DNA from: Ancylomarina sp048268005
GTDB lineage: Bacteria > Bacteroidota > Bacteroidia > Bacteroidales > Marinifilaceae
Length of the DNA: 64,000 nucleotides
Assembly (NCBI GenBank): GCA_048268005.1
Contig: JBLWWJ010000004.1
Location: forward strand, 62,001-126,000
Reading direction: 5' to 3'
Shown here: piece by piece, positions 50,528 through 60,141 of the stretch
Layout: each line of letters opens with the position of its first letter
How positions within the stretch are numbered: position 1 is the first letter of the stretch
Notes under the pieces: model-generated
What the model was told of the DNA's origin: nothing
The model's database searches: none
Seen by the model: only the letters and a program-made list of their open reading frames with translations
Position numbers and translations under genes: made by a program

Positions 50528-53500
50528 TTATTTCAGGATGACTAATTTTTGAAATTTATTTGCAATTTTCCCATCTTCAGTTCTTAATTTAAGTCTATAG
50601 AAATAGACACCTTTGCCAATTGAATCACCAAAATCATCCTTCCCATCCCAGTTTATGGGACCAACTCTAAAACCTGAGGAGTTGATTGAAGTTTCAATGG
50701 TTTTTACAAGTCTACCAGAAACAGTTAGTATCTGAATTAAGACTTCAATTTCTCCACTGGCTTGATTATGTTCAAAATAGAATCCAGTATTAGTTGTAAA
50801 TGGGTTCGGATAATTTAGTAGATGCTTAATGGCTAATTTTGCATCTTGAGCTACGACAAAATCAATTTGACTTTCAGAAGAATTATTTACGTTATCCCAA
50901 ATTTTAAGATTGAGTTGATGTTCCCCTTCTTTAAGATTTGAAAGTTGGTAAGTAATTTGACCCTTTTGATAACTATCTAATTCGGCTTGATAATGATCAT
51001 TTAATTCTATGCTGTTATCATTATTTTGATCTATTGTAGCAATAATATTATGCCCTGCATTGGCTCCTAGTGTGTTTATGCCGCTTGAATCTTGAACAAT
51101 GGCTAGTAAAAGGGGAGACTCATTGGTCGCTCCACCATTTACAAATTGTTCGTCATTCATGTAAAGCTCAACTTCTGGACCTACTTTATCGTTTATATTG
51201 TTGATATCTGATCCACCTACAATAATATTATCGCTATATCCAATTGCACTTGTGTTGCTAGATTTTGCATAATATTGAATTTTCCCCTGACCATATTCAA
51301 GATTTATATCCTTTGGTACCAGAAAACTAAAGCTGAATTCACCATTGTTGATACTGGCCTTGCCTGAATAGAGAACATTGCTTTGCTCTTTATATTCAAA
51401 AGGATTTTCATCATTACCCAATGTGGTTCTGTCAGCAAATTTGTCAAAAACTGTGGGGTAGAGTGTCCCAGTAAATTGACGGAGCTTTTGTGCACTTTTA
51501 TCCTCAATTTGACCCGAAATCGTTATTTTACGATATGCTTTCAGCGTATCTGTAGCTTGATTTATATTGACATTATTGAGTTTTAAACTTGTGATATTAT
51601 CTGTAGCGTAATTTAACTTCAAAGCGGGATCTCCTAATAAGGTGAAGTTACGCTTGTTATTGCTTGAGCCACTGGCATTTTTTGTGAGTCGCATGATATC
51701 CCCTAAGCGTAAGTTTTCATTATTGTTATCCAAAGAGAAAACGTGATTGTAAAAATTTTGATTTAAATAGAAATTAGGTGTTGAATAAACCAAACGAGTT
51801 GTTGTGAATAAGCCAATGCCACCACCATTATCTCTCAGTAGTATTCTTTCGCCGCCAGATAATTTTTGGTACTGATCAAATCGACTAAATTCGCAAGTGG
51901 CAGTCATAAATAATGGAAGACGATTTTCATTTTTCCATGAATCAATATCCTCAAACATCATTATTCTTTCATGAGCTAAACCATTTTCATTACCATGGCC
52001 TGTATAGTTGACGATTAAGCAGCCCTTGTTGATATTATCTTCAATTTGTCTATTTACATCAGGATACCTGTCTCCAGATGATGTACTTACTTGTGTGAAA
52101 TCATCCAGAAATATACGATGAATCCTATAATCAGGATTATTTTCCTCAAGTTGAATAGCTAACCTATTGGCATCACGCATATGGACATTGTTATCTTCGT
52201 CATCTCCAATAAATGAAATTTCCGTTTGCCATTTTCCCAGGTTTTCTCTCTTATTATAATTTAGAATTTTTGAAGTTACAATTTGGGCTTCTTCGCTTGT
52301 GTTGACAGGCAAGCGGCCAATGCCTATGTCAACTAAACCGGAGGCTTCACCTTCATTATCATCGAGTAATCCAAAAAAATCATCGGTAATAAATGATTGA
52401 GTTGGTGATAAAGAATAGGTTGATTGATAAGTTGGGATCTTGTTTGTATTAGTACTGCTAGTCAGTTTATTGTCGTAAGAACCATCTCCAAAAAGCAGAA
52501 GGTATTTGGGCATTTCGTCCTCAGTTGCTGCTCTATCGTAAAACATCTTAACGAAATTTCGAATTGCTGCAACATCGACAGTTCCAGATGAAAATTCATT
52601 ATAAACGCTCTCAGTACTGACTAATGCAACCTTAAGTTGATCTTTTGTTTTGTGAAAATCAGCCAGTTGATTGGCGTAAGTTAAGAAATCAGGATGACTA
52701 ATGATGATAAGGTCGCTGGCAGATAGGCTATGTAAGTTTTGATTCTGGATTTCACCCGCAAATTTAGGCTTAGGAAATTTAGACTCGAGGTTGAAGGCGA
52801 CCAATTCTTTTAATTCATCATGAGGAACATTAATGTTGGCAATTGTTCCTTCAGGTTCAATAGCAATTTCTTTTACTTGTGATGATTGGCTAACATCCCA
52901 AACTATCGTATTTGAGTTTACATTCTTAAGTTTAAAGTTTGCGATATTACCTGGTCCTACCGATCGTGAATCACGAAAAGCTAACTGTTCGCCTTCGAAT
53001 TTAAGCTGACATCTGGCATTTAATCGCATATAATCTAGCCATCCGATTGATGATGCAGAGCCTTTTTCATATTCGATTTTAATATTGAATTGATCTTTTG
53101 TTGCTTTAAAGGCAGTAAATCGCTTTCTGATTTGAGCGGCATAAGTTGCCGTGTAGCTACTCGTATTAACATTGGGAATATCAATTTCCCCAATATTATT
53201 ACCACTTAAACTTAAAATGAATTTTGTATTCGAAGATGAACGTCCAGCAACATGTGTATTAATACTGATATTTTCGCTGGTATTTAGATTTCGAAAACTG
53301 AAAGGGAGGGTGTAGGATGTCGTGATATCAAATATCTGACCAAACCACAATTGGCCTGATCGCAGAAGATTTTTTTTGTCTAAGTCAATAACTCTGAAAG
53401 AATCAAAATCATTGACGATGATATTCGGATTTGGTTCATTATTTATTTGTGATATCAGAGGCGAAGCTGTTTTGTCAGACGTCAAAAAATAATGAGCTGA

Positions 53501-54316
53501 ATGACTATAAAGATGATTCTCATGGACAAACTCATCTGTATCTTCATCGTATTGCCATGATCTTGGTCCTTTAGCATAAAATAAGATGTAATCTCCAGAA
53601 TTGAATATCCCATCCTGACCTTTCGACATGTAAATGTGATTTAGTACGAGGTCATCACTTTTATTAGCACTATTCATTTTGGGAAGCATACCTCCACCAC
53701 TACCATAAACCCTAATGTTTTCTGGCTTATCAATACCCATATCCAGAAGTTGTTGGTAGCTTATCTTATGGATGGCCGTTGTATCCACACTTATTTTAAC
53801 CCATTTACCATTTGATAATACTGAGTTGTTGGTATAACTAGCTTTAGTCTGACTTTTTATTTGTTGTACTGATGCTTGTGGAATTAGTTTAATCTCGAAT
53901 TTTTTTAATTTCTCAAGCAATCCTGTTGAAGGATTTTTTCTGATGGGAAGAAAAGTGACTTGTAAATAGTTTTGTTTTCGAATTCCAGCCTTACTGATTT
54001 GAAAATCAAATTCAGAAGATATTTGAATAGGGCCTACTCGTTCTTTTTCAAGTTGAGTAAGCGATTCATAACTGGTATTGCTTAAAACAACTGAATAATT
54101 AGAACGACTATTATCAATTTTGAAATTCTTGGAAAAATAGGGTATGAAATTAGTGCTCGCATCAGAATTTGCACCATCGAAGCTTAGAATCTTTATTGAT
54201 TCTCCTGCAGAGGTGAATATTTCGGAGTTAAACCAATTTAGCTCGAATTCCTGTTGAGTTTGAGCTAAGCAAATATGTGACGTAACTGATAATAATAATA
54301 TAAGGAGCTTTCGCAT
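50528..54316 (-). CDS. porU: Type IX secretion system sortase PorU
   Basis: 1262 residues. A signal peptide (MRKLLILLLSVTSHICLAQ), a long N-terminal region, then a gingipain-like C25 peptidase domain with His774 (NYTGHGNENG) and Cys808 (TATCEFSRF). The C-terminus is a T9SS-type CTD (LLNYPNPFTTNTGFYFEH ... WDGKDDFGDSIGKGVYFYRL). PorU removes the CTD of cargo and transfers it to A-LPS or a similar anchor on the cell surface. With porV it forms a likely two-gene unit. Its divergent neighbour is gldJ. Confidence 0.96.
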   Translation of the reverse strand: MRKLLILLLSVTSHICLAQTQQEFELNWFNSEIFTSAGESIKILSFDGANSDASTNFIPYFSKNFKIDNSRSNYSVVLSNTSYESLTQLEKERVGPIQISSEFDFQISKAGIRKQNYLQVTFLPIRKNPSTGLLEKLKKFEIKLIPQASVQQIKSQTKASYTNNSVLSNGKWVKISVDTTAIHKISYQQLLDMGIDKPENIRVYGSGGGMLPKMNSANKSDDLVLNHIYMSKGQDGIFNSGDYILFYAKGPRSWQYDEDTDEFVHENHLYSHSAHYFLTSDKTASPLISQINNEPNPNIIVNDFDSFRVIDLDKKNLLRSGQLWFGQIFDITTSYTLPFSFRNLNTSENISINTHVAGRSSSNTKFILSLSGNNIGEIDIPNVNTSSYTATYAAQIRKRFTAFKATKDQFNIKIEYEKGSASSIGWLDYMRLNARCQLKFEGEQLAFRDSRSVGPGNIANFKLKNVNSNTIVWDVSQSSQVKEIAIEPEGTIANINVPHDELKELVAFNLESKFPKPKFAGEIQNQNLHSLSASDLIIISHPDFLTYANQLADFHKTKDQLKVALVSTESVYNEFSSGTVDVAAIRNFVKMFYDRAATEDEMPKYLLLFGDGSYDNKLTSSTNTNKIPTYQSTYSLSPTQSFITDDFFGLLDDNEGEASGLVDIGIGRLPVNTSEEAQIVTSKILNYNKRENLGKWQTEISFIGDDEDNNVHMRDANRLAIQLEENNPDYRIHRIFLDDFTQVSTSSGDRYPDVNRQIEDNINKGCLIVNYTGHGNENGLAHERIMMFEDIDSWKNENRLPLFMTATCEFSRFDQYQKLSGGERILLRDNGGGIGLFTTTRLVYSTPNFYLNQNFYNHVFSLDNNNENLRLGDIMRLTKNASGSSNNKRNFTLLGDPALKLNYATDNITSLKLNNVNINQATDTLKAYRKITISGQIEDKSAQKLRQFTGTLYPTVFDKFADRTTLGNDENPFEYKEQSNVLYSGKASINNGEFSFSFLVPKDINLEYGQGKIQYYAKSSNTSAIGYSDNIIVGGSDINNINDKVGPEVELYMNDEQFVNGGATNESPLLLAIVQDSSGINTLGANAGHNIIATIDQNNDNSIELNDHYQAELDSYQKGQITYQLSNLKEGEHQLNLKIWDNVNNSSESQIDFVVAQDAKLAIKHLLNYPNPFTTNTGFYFEHNQASGEIEVLIQILTVSGRLVKTIETSINSSGFRVGPINWDGKDDFGDSIGKGVYFYRLKLRTEDGKIANKFQKLVILK

Positions 54317-54921
54317 TGTAAATTTTAAAAAGAATCGGTTTTGTATAAGAGCTATATTCGAAATAAACTGTGAATATATTCATAATTTATATGAAGAAAT
54401 AATATTATATCAGAAGATGAAGGATATAGCTTAATTGGTTTCATCATATATTATTGATATAGATTAATAAGGAGATTGAAAATTAGGATAAGTATTTAGT
54501 TCAAATGCGACCTAGCTTATAAATTCTGTAAAAAAGTAAAATTCTATACAATAAGTTCTATTTACTTTTAGTTATATTTGTTGGGTGAAGAGTGCCTTTT
54601 TTTTGATTAAAGACTAGTTTTCTTTAACTATTGGAAAATTTAAACTGTTTTAAACTTCCTATACTCAAATTGTAATTAGTAAAAAAAAATAGGTAAATTA
54701 GAACCTTTCACTATTACATTGTTCAATAGCTATGGGGGCTGTATGCTTCTGTATTAATTGCCCAATGAGGTTTATGCCTTATTTTTAAAAAGGAAAATGA
54801 CATCGGTTTAACTGTTTGATGTTGAATTTTTATGTAAGAATAGGGCGTAACGAGATTTAATGTTGTACTTATTCCCAGCATTATTTGGGATAAATTAGAA
54901 GTAAAAAGAAAATTTAATCAT
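54317..54921. other. Divergent intergenic region porU / gldJ
   Basis: 605 bases, no gene seen. TATATTTG at 54573-54580 is a full -7 match on the plus strand without a good -33, about 340 bases before gldJ. The part at 54715-54780 (GGGGGCTGTATGCTTC, TTGCCCAATGAGG) is less AT-rich than its surroundings and might be a leader element. A TCCCA/TGGGA dyad lies near 54870-54890. Confidence 0.45.
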
Positions 54922-56433
54922 ATGAAATCGAATTTATTATTTTCTGCTTTTGCAATTACTTTATTGCTTTTTTCATCTTGTTCAAAGGTGAAAAATATCG
55001 TAGGTAAGGAAGAACGTTCGTCCGTTACCGGTTGGGCTTATAATGAGCCAGAGAATGGCGGATTTGAGTATAAAAAAGGTTACACTCAGAAAACGGGACC
55101 AGGCTTGGTATTCGTTGAAGGGGGAACTTTTGTTTTGGGACGTACTCAGGATGATGTGATGTTCGAATGGAATAATATGCCTCGTCGTGTGACTATCCCT
55201 TCTTTTTACATCGATAAGACAGAGGTTAGAAATGTTGATTATAGAGAATATCTACACTGGACGAAACGTGTTTTTGTCGATTATCCAGAGGTTTATAAAA
55301 AAGCATTGCCCGATACAATGGTTTGGAGATCTGAGTTAGCTTATAATGAACCATACGTAAACAATTATTTGCGTCATAAAGCCTATTCTGAATATCCAGT
55401 GGTAGGTGTTTCCTGGGAACAGGCTTCTGATTTCTGTGAATGGCGTACCGATCGTGTTAATGAAAGAATTTTAATTGAAAAAGGAATTTTAAAAGAAAAT
55501 CCTGATCAACGTAATGAGAATAACTTTAATACTCAAGCTTACTTGATGGGACAATATGAAGGTGTTGTTGGTACAAATTTAACCGATTTAAACCCGGATA
55601 ATGAAGAACGTCGTGTTCGATGGTCAGATGGAATTTTGTTACCAAAATACAGATTACCATCAGAAGCTGAGTGGGAGTATGCTGCTTTAGCAACCATTGG
55701 AAACTCGACGGATGAGCGCATTGGGGATAAAAAAATGTATCCATGGAATGGACATTGGGTTCGAAATGATTCTAAGAAGCACAGAGGTGAAATGATGGCT
55801 AATTTCTCGAGAGGAAGAGGTGATTTTATGGGGTCTGCAGGTGCTCTTAACGATGCTGGTGATGTGACTGTACCAGTAGATTCATATTGGCCTAACGACT
55901 TTGGCTTGTATTGTATGGCTGGTAATGTAAACGAGTGGGTTGCTGATGTGTATCGTCCACTTTCATCTTATGATGTTGCAGAATTTAATCCATATAGAGG
56001 TAATGTATTTAAAACACCATTGCTTGATGAAGAAGGTAATGTTGCAGAGAAAGATAGTTTAGGTCGCATCCGTTATCGTGATCAAAGAGATGAAGAATTG
56101 GTTAATCGTGTCAACTATAGGACAGCAGACAATAGAAACCATAGAGATGGTGATTTGGCTTCAAGTGTTGTGGCAGATACAGAATGGACAAATGACGAAC
56201 TTCGTTCTAGAGGTTCTTCACTGATGTATGTAAATGCTCAGGGAGCAGAAAGTAACACATATAATACTTTGATTAACGACGAATCTCGCGTTTATAAAGG
56301 AGGTTCATGGAAAGACAGAGTATTCTGGTTATCGCCAGGTGCACGTCGTTTCTTAGATCAAAAGAGTTCAAGAGATGATATTGGTTTCCGTTGTGCAATG
56401 ACACATGTTGGATCCCCAGTAGAAGGCAAATAG
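54922..56433 (+). CDS. gldJ: Gliding motility / type IX secretion lipoprotein GldJ
   Basis: 503 residues. The lipoprotein signal ends in LLLFSSC (Cys20). The rest is a formylglycine-generating-enzyme-like (FGE-sulfatase) domain: FVEGGTFVLGRTQDDV, FYIDKTEVRNVDYREYLHW, YPVVGVSWEQASDFCEWRTDRVNE, YCMAGNVNEWVADVYRP and GGSWKDRVFWLSPGARRFL. GldJ stabilises GldK and the T9SS in Flavobacterium, and the porV-porU-gldJ order also occurs there. Presence does not by itself imply gliding. A terminator follows. Confidence 0.93.
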   Translation: MKSNLLFSAFAITLLLFSSCSKVKNIVGKEERSSVTGWAYNEPENGGFEYKKGYTQKTGPGLVFVEGGTFVLGRTQDDVMFEWNNMPRRVTIPSFYIDKTEVRNVDYREYLHWTKRVFVDYPEVYKKALPDTMVWRSELAYNEPYVNNYLRHKAYSEYPVVGVSWEQASDFCEWRTDRVNERILIEKGILKENPDQRNENNFNTQAYLMGQYEGVVGTNLTDLNPDNEERRVRWSDGILLPKYRLPSEAEWEYAALATIGNSTDERIGDKKMYPWNGHWVRNDSKKHRGEMMANFSRGRGDFMGSAGALNDAGDVTVPVDSYWPNDFGLYCMAGNVNEWVADVYRPLSSYDVAEFNPYRGNVFKTPLLDEEGNVAEKDSLGRIRYRDQRDEELVNRVNYRTADNRNHRDGDLASSVVADTEWTNDELRSRGSSLMYVNAQGAESNTYNTLINDESRVYKGGSWKDRVFWLSPGARRFLDQKSSRDDIGFRCAMTHVGSPVEGK

Positions 56434-56458
56434 AAGATATGATTCTTATATAAGATTT

Positions 56459-56487
56459 CCCCATCGTTATAAACGATGGGGTTTTTT
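56459..56487 (+). terminator. Terminator of gldJ
   Basis: CCCCATCGTT, a 3-base loop and AACGATGGGG form a perfect 10-bp stem followed by six T residues. Confidence 0.92.
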
Positions 56488-56533
56488 CTTGTAATTTTTT
56501 TTAAATTCGCTAGTTCAATTTCAAGCTCATTTT

Positions 56534-57823
56534 ATGAATATTTCAGAGATTTATACCCTATTCCAGAAATATCCTGTTATCGTTACCGATAGCAGGAAGG
56601 TTGTTAAAGATTCTATATTTGTTGCTCTAAAGGGTGATAACTTTAATGGTAATAAGTTTGCTTTAAGCACCCTTGAAAAAGGTTGTTCTTATGCCATAGT
56701 AGATGAAAAGGAGTATGCAGTTGATGATCGATTTATATTAGTAGATGACGCTTTAGCTTGCTTACAACAATTGGGAAGGGAACATAGAAGGGCATTGGGG
56801 ATTCCTATATTAGCTATAACCGGAACCAATGGGAAAACAACAACCAAAGAATTGGTCAATGAAGTCTTGAAAAAGAAATTTAAAACCTCAGCTACTCAAG
56901 GTAATTTTAATAATCACATTGGTGTCCCCTTAACGCTTCTGGAAATGAATTCTGAAACTGAGTTTGGGATTGTTGAGATGGGAGCAAATCATCCAGGTGA
57001 AATAAAGATGCTTTGTGAAATAGCAGAACCCAATTATGGTTTGATCACCAATGTGGGTAAGGCTCATTTAGAAGGCTTTGGTTCATTCGACGGTGTGAAG
57101 AGGACTAAAAAAGAGTTGTATGATTATCTATTTTTGAACGATGGAGAAGTCTTTGTCAATTGTGAAAATGATCATTTATTAGGGATGCTTAATAAGCAAA
57201 GGAGTATTTTATATGGCAATTCTGAGGAGGCTTTTTCAAAAGCACGTTTTCTGCAAGCCGAGCCAAAACTGATCATTGAACTGCGTTCTCCTATTGGAAA
57301 ATTATATATCAAAACTCAATTGATTGGCGCTTATAATTTCGAGAATGTACTGGCTGCAGTCACTTTAGGTCGTTATTTCAAAGTTGATGAAATTGATATA
57401 AAAGAAGCTTTAGAAACTTATAGTCCGAGTAATAATCGGTCTCAATTAAAGAAAACAGAGAATAATGTTTTGTTTCTGGATGCTTACAATGCAAATCCAA
57501 CAAGTATGTCGGCGGCAATTGAAAATTTTTCAGCGATGAAAATGAAGAATAAATTTCTCATTTTGGGCGATATGCTGGAATTAGGCGATGAATCTGAAAA
57601 AGAACATCTGGATTTGTTAGAATTATTGAATCAGAATGAGCTCTTTAACACCCTATTGGTTGGGGATATTTTTTCGACTTTGTCTACACGATATAAGTTT
57701 GAGACTTTTAAGACAGTTGACGATTTAATTGTTTATCTGGACAAGTTGAACTTAAAGGATCAGTATGTTTTAATTAAGGGATCAAGAGGAATTAAGCTTG
57801 AAAAAGCAATTGAAAAATTATAG
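56534..57823 (+). CDS. murF: UDP-N-acetylmuramoyl-tripeptide--D-alanyl-D-alanine ligase
   Basis: 429 residues. The Mur ligase ATP-binding motif is GTNGKTT (97-103); NFNNHIGVPLTLLEM, VEMGANHPGEI and LDAYNANPTSM follow in MurF style. It adds D-Ala-D-Ala to the peptidoglycan precursor in the cytoplasm. The SMR transporter gene starts 3 bases after its stop, so they share a transcript. Confidence 0.96.
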   Translation: MNISEIYTLFQKYPVIVTDSRKVVKDSIFVALKGDNFNGNKFALSTLEKGCSYAIVDEKEYAVDDRFILVDDALACLQQLGREHRRALGIPILAITGTNGKTTTKELVNEVLKKKFKTSATQGNFNNHIGVPLTLLEMNSETEFGIVEMGANHPGEIKMLCEIAEPNYGLITNVGKAHLEGFGSFDGVKRTKKELYDYLFLNDGEVFVNCENDHLLGMLNKQRSILYGNSEEAFSKARFLQAEPKLIIELRSPIGKLYIKTQLIGAYNFENVLAAVTLGRYFKVDEIDIKEALETYSPSNNRSQLKKTENNVLFLDAYNANPTSMSAAIENFSAMKMKNKFLILGDMLELGDESEKEHLDLLELLNQNELFNTLLVGDIFSTLSTRYKFETFKTVDDLIVYLDKLNLKDQYVLIKGSRGIKLEKAIEKL

Positions 57824-57826
57824 TCT

Positions 57827-58150
57827 ATGAATACTGCCTGGGTTTATTTATTGATTGCAGGATTTTTTGAAGCGGCCTGGGCGATAGGTTTGAAATACAC
57901 ACAAGGATTTTCTCGCTTATGGCCTAGTGTATTTACCATTATTGCGATGGGAATCAGTTTGTACTTTTTAGGTTTAGCTCTTAAGAATCTACCCGTTGGA
58001 ACAGCTTATGCGGTTTGGACAGGAATTGGTGCTTTTGCAACAGCAATACTTGGCATTGTTCTATTTGGTGAGAGTGTCCATTTTGCTCGCATATTTTTCT
58101 TATTCCTACTATTGGTTTCAATAATAGGTTTAAAGTTTACGGCTAGTTAA
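57827..58150 (+). CDS. SugE/Gdx-type SMR transporter (probable guanidinium exporter)
   Basis: 107 residues, four membrane helices. The Gdx-type signature is seen: AGFFEAAWAIGLKYTQGFSR with the essential Glu15, and LPVGTAYAVWTGIGAFATAILGIVLFGES. This matches E. coli SugE/Gdx closely. That group exports guanidinium in exchange for protons, unlike the drug-exporting EmrE group. No guanidine riboswitch is seen because the gene directly follows murF. It ends 9 bases before the convergent glycosyltransferase gene. Confidence 0.92.
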   Translation: MNTAWVYLLIAGFFEAAWAIGLKYTQGFSRLWPSVFTIIAMGISLYFLGLALKNLPVGTAYAVWTGIGAFATAILGIVLFGESVHFARIFFLFLLLVSIIGLKFTAS

Positions 58151-58159
58151 TCCATTTTG

Positions 58160-59182
58160 TTAAAAAGTTAGATCTGAAAACCTCTTTTTACTTTGAATAA
58201 AATAATCAGCAATAATACTTCCTTTGTAAATTTCCTGATGGAATTCTGTTGTTGCCAAAGGGTTTAGAATGCGTCGTTTTTCGCGCATCTTACTTAAGTT
58301 GGCATAAAATGAGTAGTGGGCTTTTAATAAGGCTTTAAAATTGTCGAATTCGAAGCTGATAAGAAATCTTACACCTGCTACACCATCTAATATCATTCTT
58401 AGTAACATTGTTGTTAGCAGTTTTTCAGAGGGTAAATTTTTATAAAGCATAAAAAGATTATTTCTGAAATTCAGATGTAATTTTCGTGAACTGTGATTGG
58501 GTAAGGTCGCACCACCAACATGATAAACGACACTTTGAGGATGACATATAATTCGATGCCCTCTGTTCTTTATTCTCCAACAAAGATCAATTTCTTCCAT
58601 GTGTGCGAAAAAATCAGCATCCAGTCCACCGAGTTCTTTATATATTTTAGAGCGGATGAAAAGAGCGGCTCCACTTGCCCACATTACATCGGCAAGTTGA
58701 TCATATTGTCCTGAATCAGGTTCGATTGTATCAAATACGCGACCTCGGCAAAAAGGATAGCCTAAGTGATCGATATATCCTCCCGACGCACCGGCATATT
58801 CAAATTCAGACTTATTATTGAATGCTTTAATTTTGGGTTGAGCTGCAACTATATCAGCTTCTTTTTCGAATAATTCATAAATTGGGTCAAGCCAGTTTTC
58901 ACTAACCTCAACATCAGAATTCAAAAGAACAAAATAGTCATGATCAAGCTGATCCAAAGCTTTATTATAGCCATCGGCAAAACCATAATTTTTATCAAGA
59001 ATAATGGTTTTAAGATTAGGGTATTCTGACTCTAAAAATGAGATTGAATCATCAGTGGAAGCGTTATCTGCAACTATAACCTCTGCCCATTCTCTATTCG
59101 AAAACTGGGTAACAGAAGGAAGGAATTGTTCTAATAATTTCTTTCCATTCCAATTAAGGATAACCACTGCAATTTTATTCAT
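58160..59182 (-). CDS. Family 2 glycosyltransferase
   Basis: 340 residues. A GT-A fold opens with VVILNWNGKKLLEQFLPSV, then VIVADNASTDDSISFLE and the DxD-like LNSDVEV (~91-97). A later HMEEIDLCWRIKNRGHRI matches rhamnosyl-type GT2 enzymes. The C-terminal part has hydrophobic stretches (~245-275) that may touch the membrane. Substrate is unknown; likely cell-surface glycan assembly. Last gene of the four-gene run from mtaB. Confidence 0.92.
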   Translation of the reverse strand: MNKIAVVILNWNGKKLLEQFLPSVTQFSNREWAEVIVADNASTDDSISFLESEYPNLKTIILDKNYGFADGYNKALDQLDHDYFVLLNSDVEVSENWLDPIYELFEKEADIVAAQPKIKAFNNKSEFEYAGASGGYIDHLGYPFCRGRVFDTIEPDSGQYDQLADVMWASGAALFIRSKIYKELGGLDADFFAHMEEIDLCWRIKNRGHRIICHPQSVVYHVGGATLPNHSSRKLHLNFRNNLFMLYKNLPSEKLLTTMLLRMILDGVAGVRFLISFEFDNFKALLKAHYSFYANLSKMREKRRILNPLATTEFHQEIYKGSIIADYFIQSKKRFSDLTF

Positions 59183-59238
59183 GACTTAATATTGTGCTTG
59201 ATATGAATTGTGAGCTAAATATAAACTAAATTCCTGAA

Positions 59239-60114
59239 CTATAAATTTCGTTTGTGTTTCCATCTTTTGTGCGACCACAACCAGTAGGATGGATTTTCAT
59301 TGATAATATCTTCAAGCAAACGGGTATGCATTTCAGTAATTTCATTTTCTGCAGTTTCCTTTGGATTATCGGTAATTGGAATAAACTCGTACTCATAGTA
59401 TCCACGCTTTATTTTGGTCATTTTTGCGTAAACCACAGCTTGATCCAGTTTTTTGGCAATACGTTCGGTTCCTTGAAGAATAGGCGTATCCTGATTGAGA
59501 AAATTGGTCCAGTAATGCAAATTCCTTTTGTTGGGTGTTTGATCACCAATAAAGGCAGTGACCGTAAAATGGCCTTGATTTTTATGTCTGATCATTGTAC
59601 GTAGTGTATCGTTTTTTGCCAAAGTTTTAGCTCCAAGCTTTTCACGAATTTTAATATACATCTGATCAAAAATCTTATTGTGTAAGGGTTTGTAGATGGG
59701 TAGGAAATCACCTATTTGATATATAGCAAAAGAAGAAAGCCATTCCCAGTTTCCATAATGACCCGTAACAGCAATAATGCTTTTTCCCTGAGTTTTATAA
59801 GGTTCGAAAAAATCTGGATTCTTCCATACGCAACGTCTCTTTATTTCTTCTTGGCTAATATGCCAGAGCTTGATCGTTTCAACAAAGGAATCACAAAAAT
59901 GATGGTAGAATCCTTTTCGTATTTTTCTGATTTCTTCAGAAGATTTTTCAGGAAAAGAGTTCCTTAAGTTCTGATTGACGACTTGCTTTCTATAGCCAAT
60001 AAGTCTATAGGCAATGAAAAAAACAACATCAGAAAAAATATATAATACCCCAAGAGGTAGGAAGCTTAAGAAACGGCAAAAGGCATAAGCCAAATATGAA
60101 AAAAAATGGGTCAT
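59239..60114 (-). CDS. LpxL/HtrB-type lysophospholipid acyltransferase
   Basis: 291 residues. An N-terminal membrane helix (LPLGVLYIFSDVVFFIAYRLIG) is followed by an HX4E-type motif, GHYGNWEW (His119, Glu124), as in LpxL. GDQTPNK and PILQGTERIAKKLDQAVVYAKM also match the family. It most likely adds a secondary acyl chain to lipid A at the inner membrane. It is 27 bases after the inositol phosphatase gene. Confidence 0.92.
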   Translation of the reverse strand: MTHFFSYLAYAFCRFLSFLPLGVLYIFSDVVFFIAYRLIGYRKQVVNQNLRNSFPEKSSEEIRKIRKGFYHHFCDSFVETIKLWHISQEEIKRRCVWKNPDFFEPYKTQGKSIIAVTGHYGNWEWLSSFAIYQIGDFLPIYKPLHNKIFDQMYIKIREKLGAKTLAKNDTLRTMIRHKNQGHFTVTAFIGDQTPNKRNLHYWTNFLNQDTPILQGTERIAKKLDQAVVYAKMTKIKRGYYEYEFIPITDNPKETAENEITEMHTRLLEDIINENPSYWLWSHKRWKHKRNL

Positions 60115-60141
60115 GAATTAATATTAAAAATGTTGCTATTA

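Noticed and set aside
57780..57826. A guanidine riboswitch before the SugE/Gdx gene
   Set aside because: Only 3 bases separate it from murF, so there is no room for a leader.
59254..59604. A 116-residue plus-strand frame
   Set aside because: Antisense to the LpxL-type acyltransferase gene, with Cys/Phe-rich composition typical of a shadow frame.
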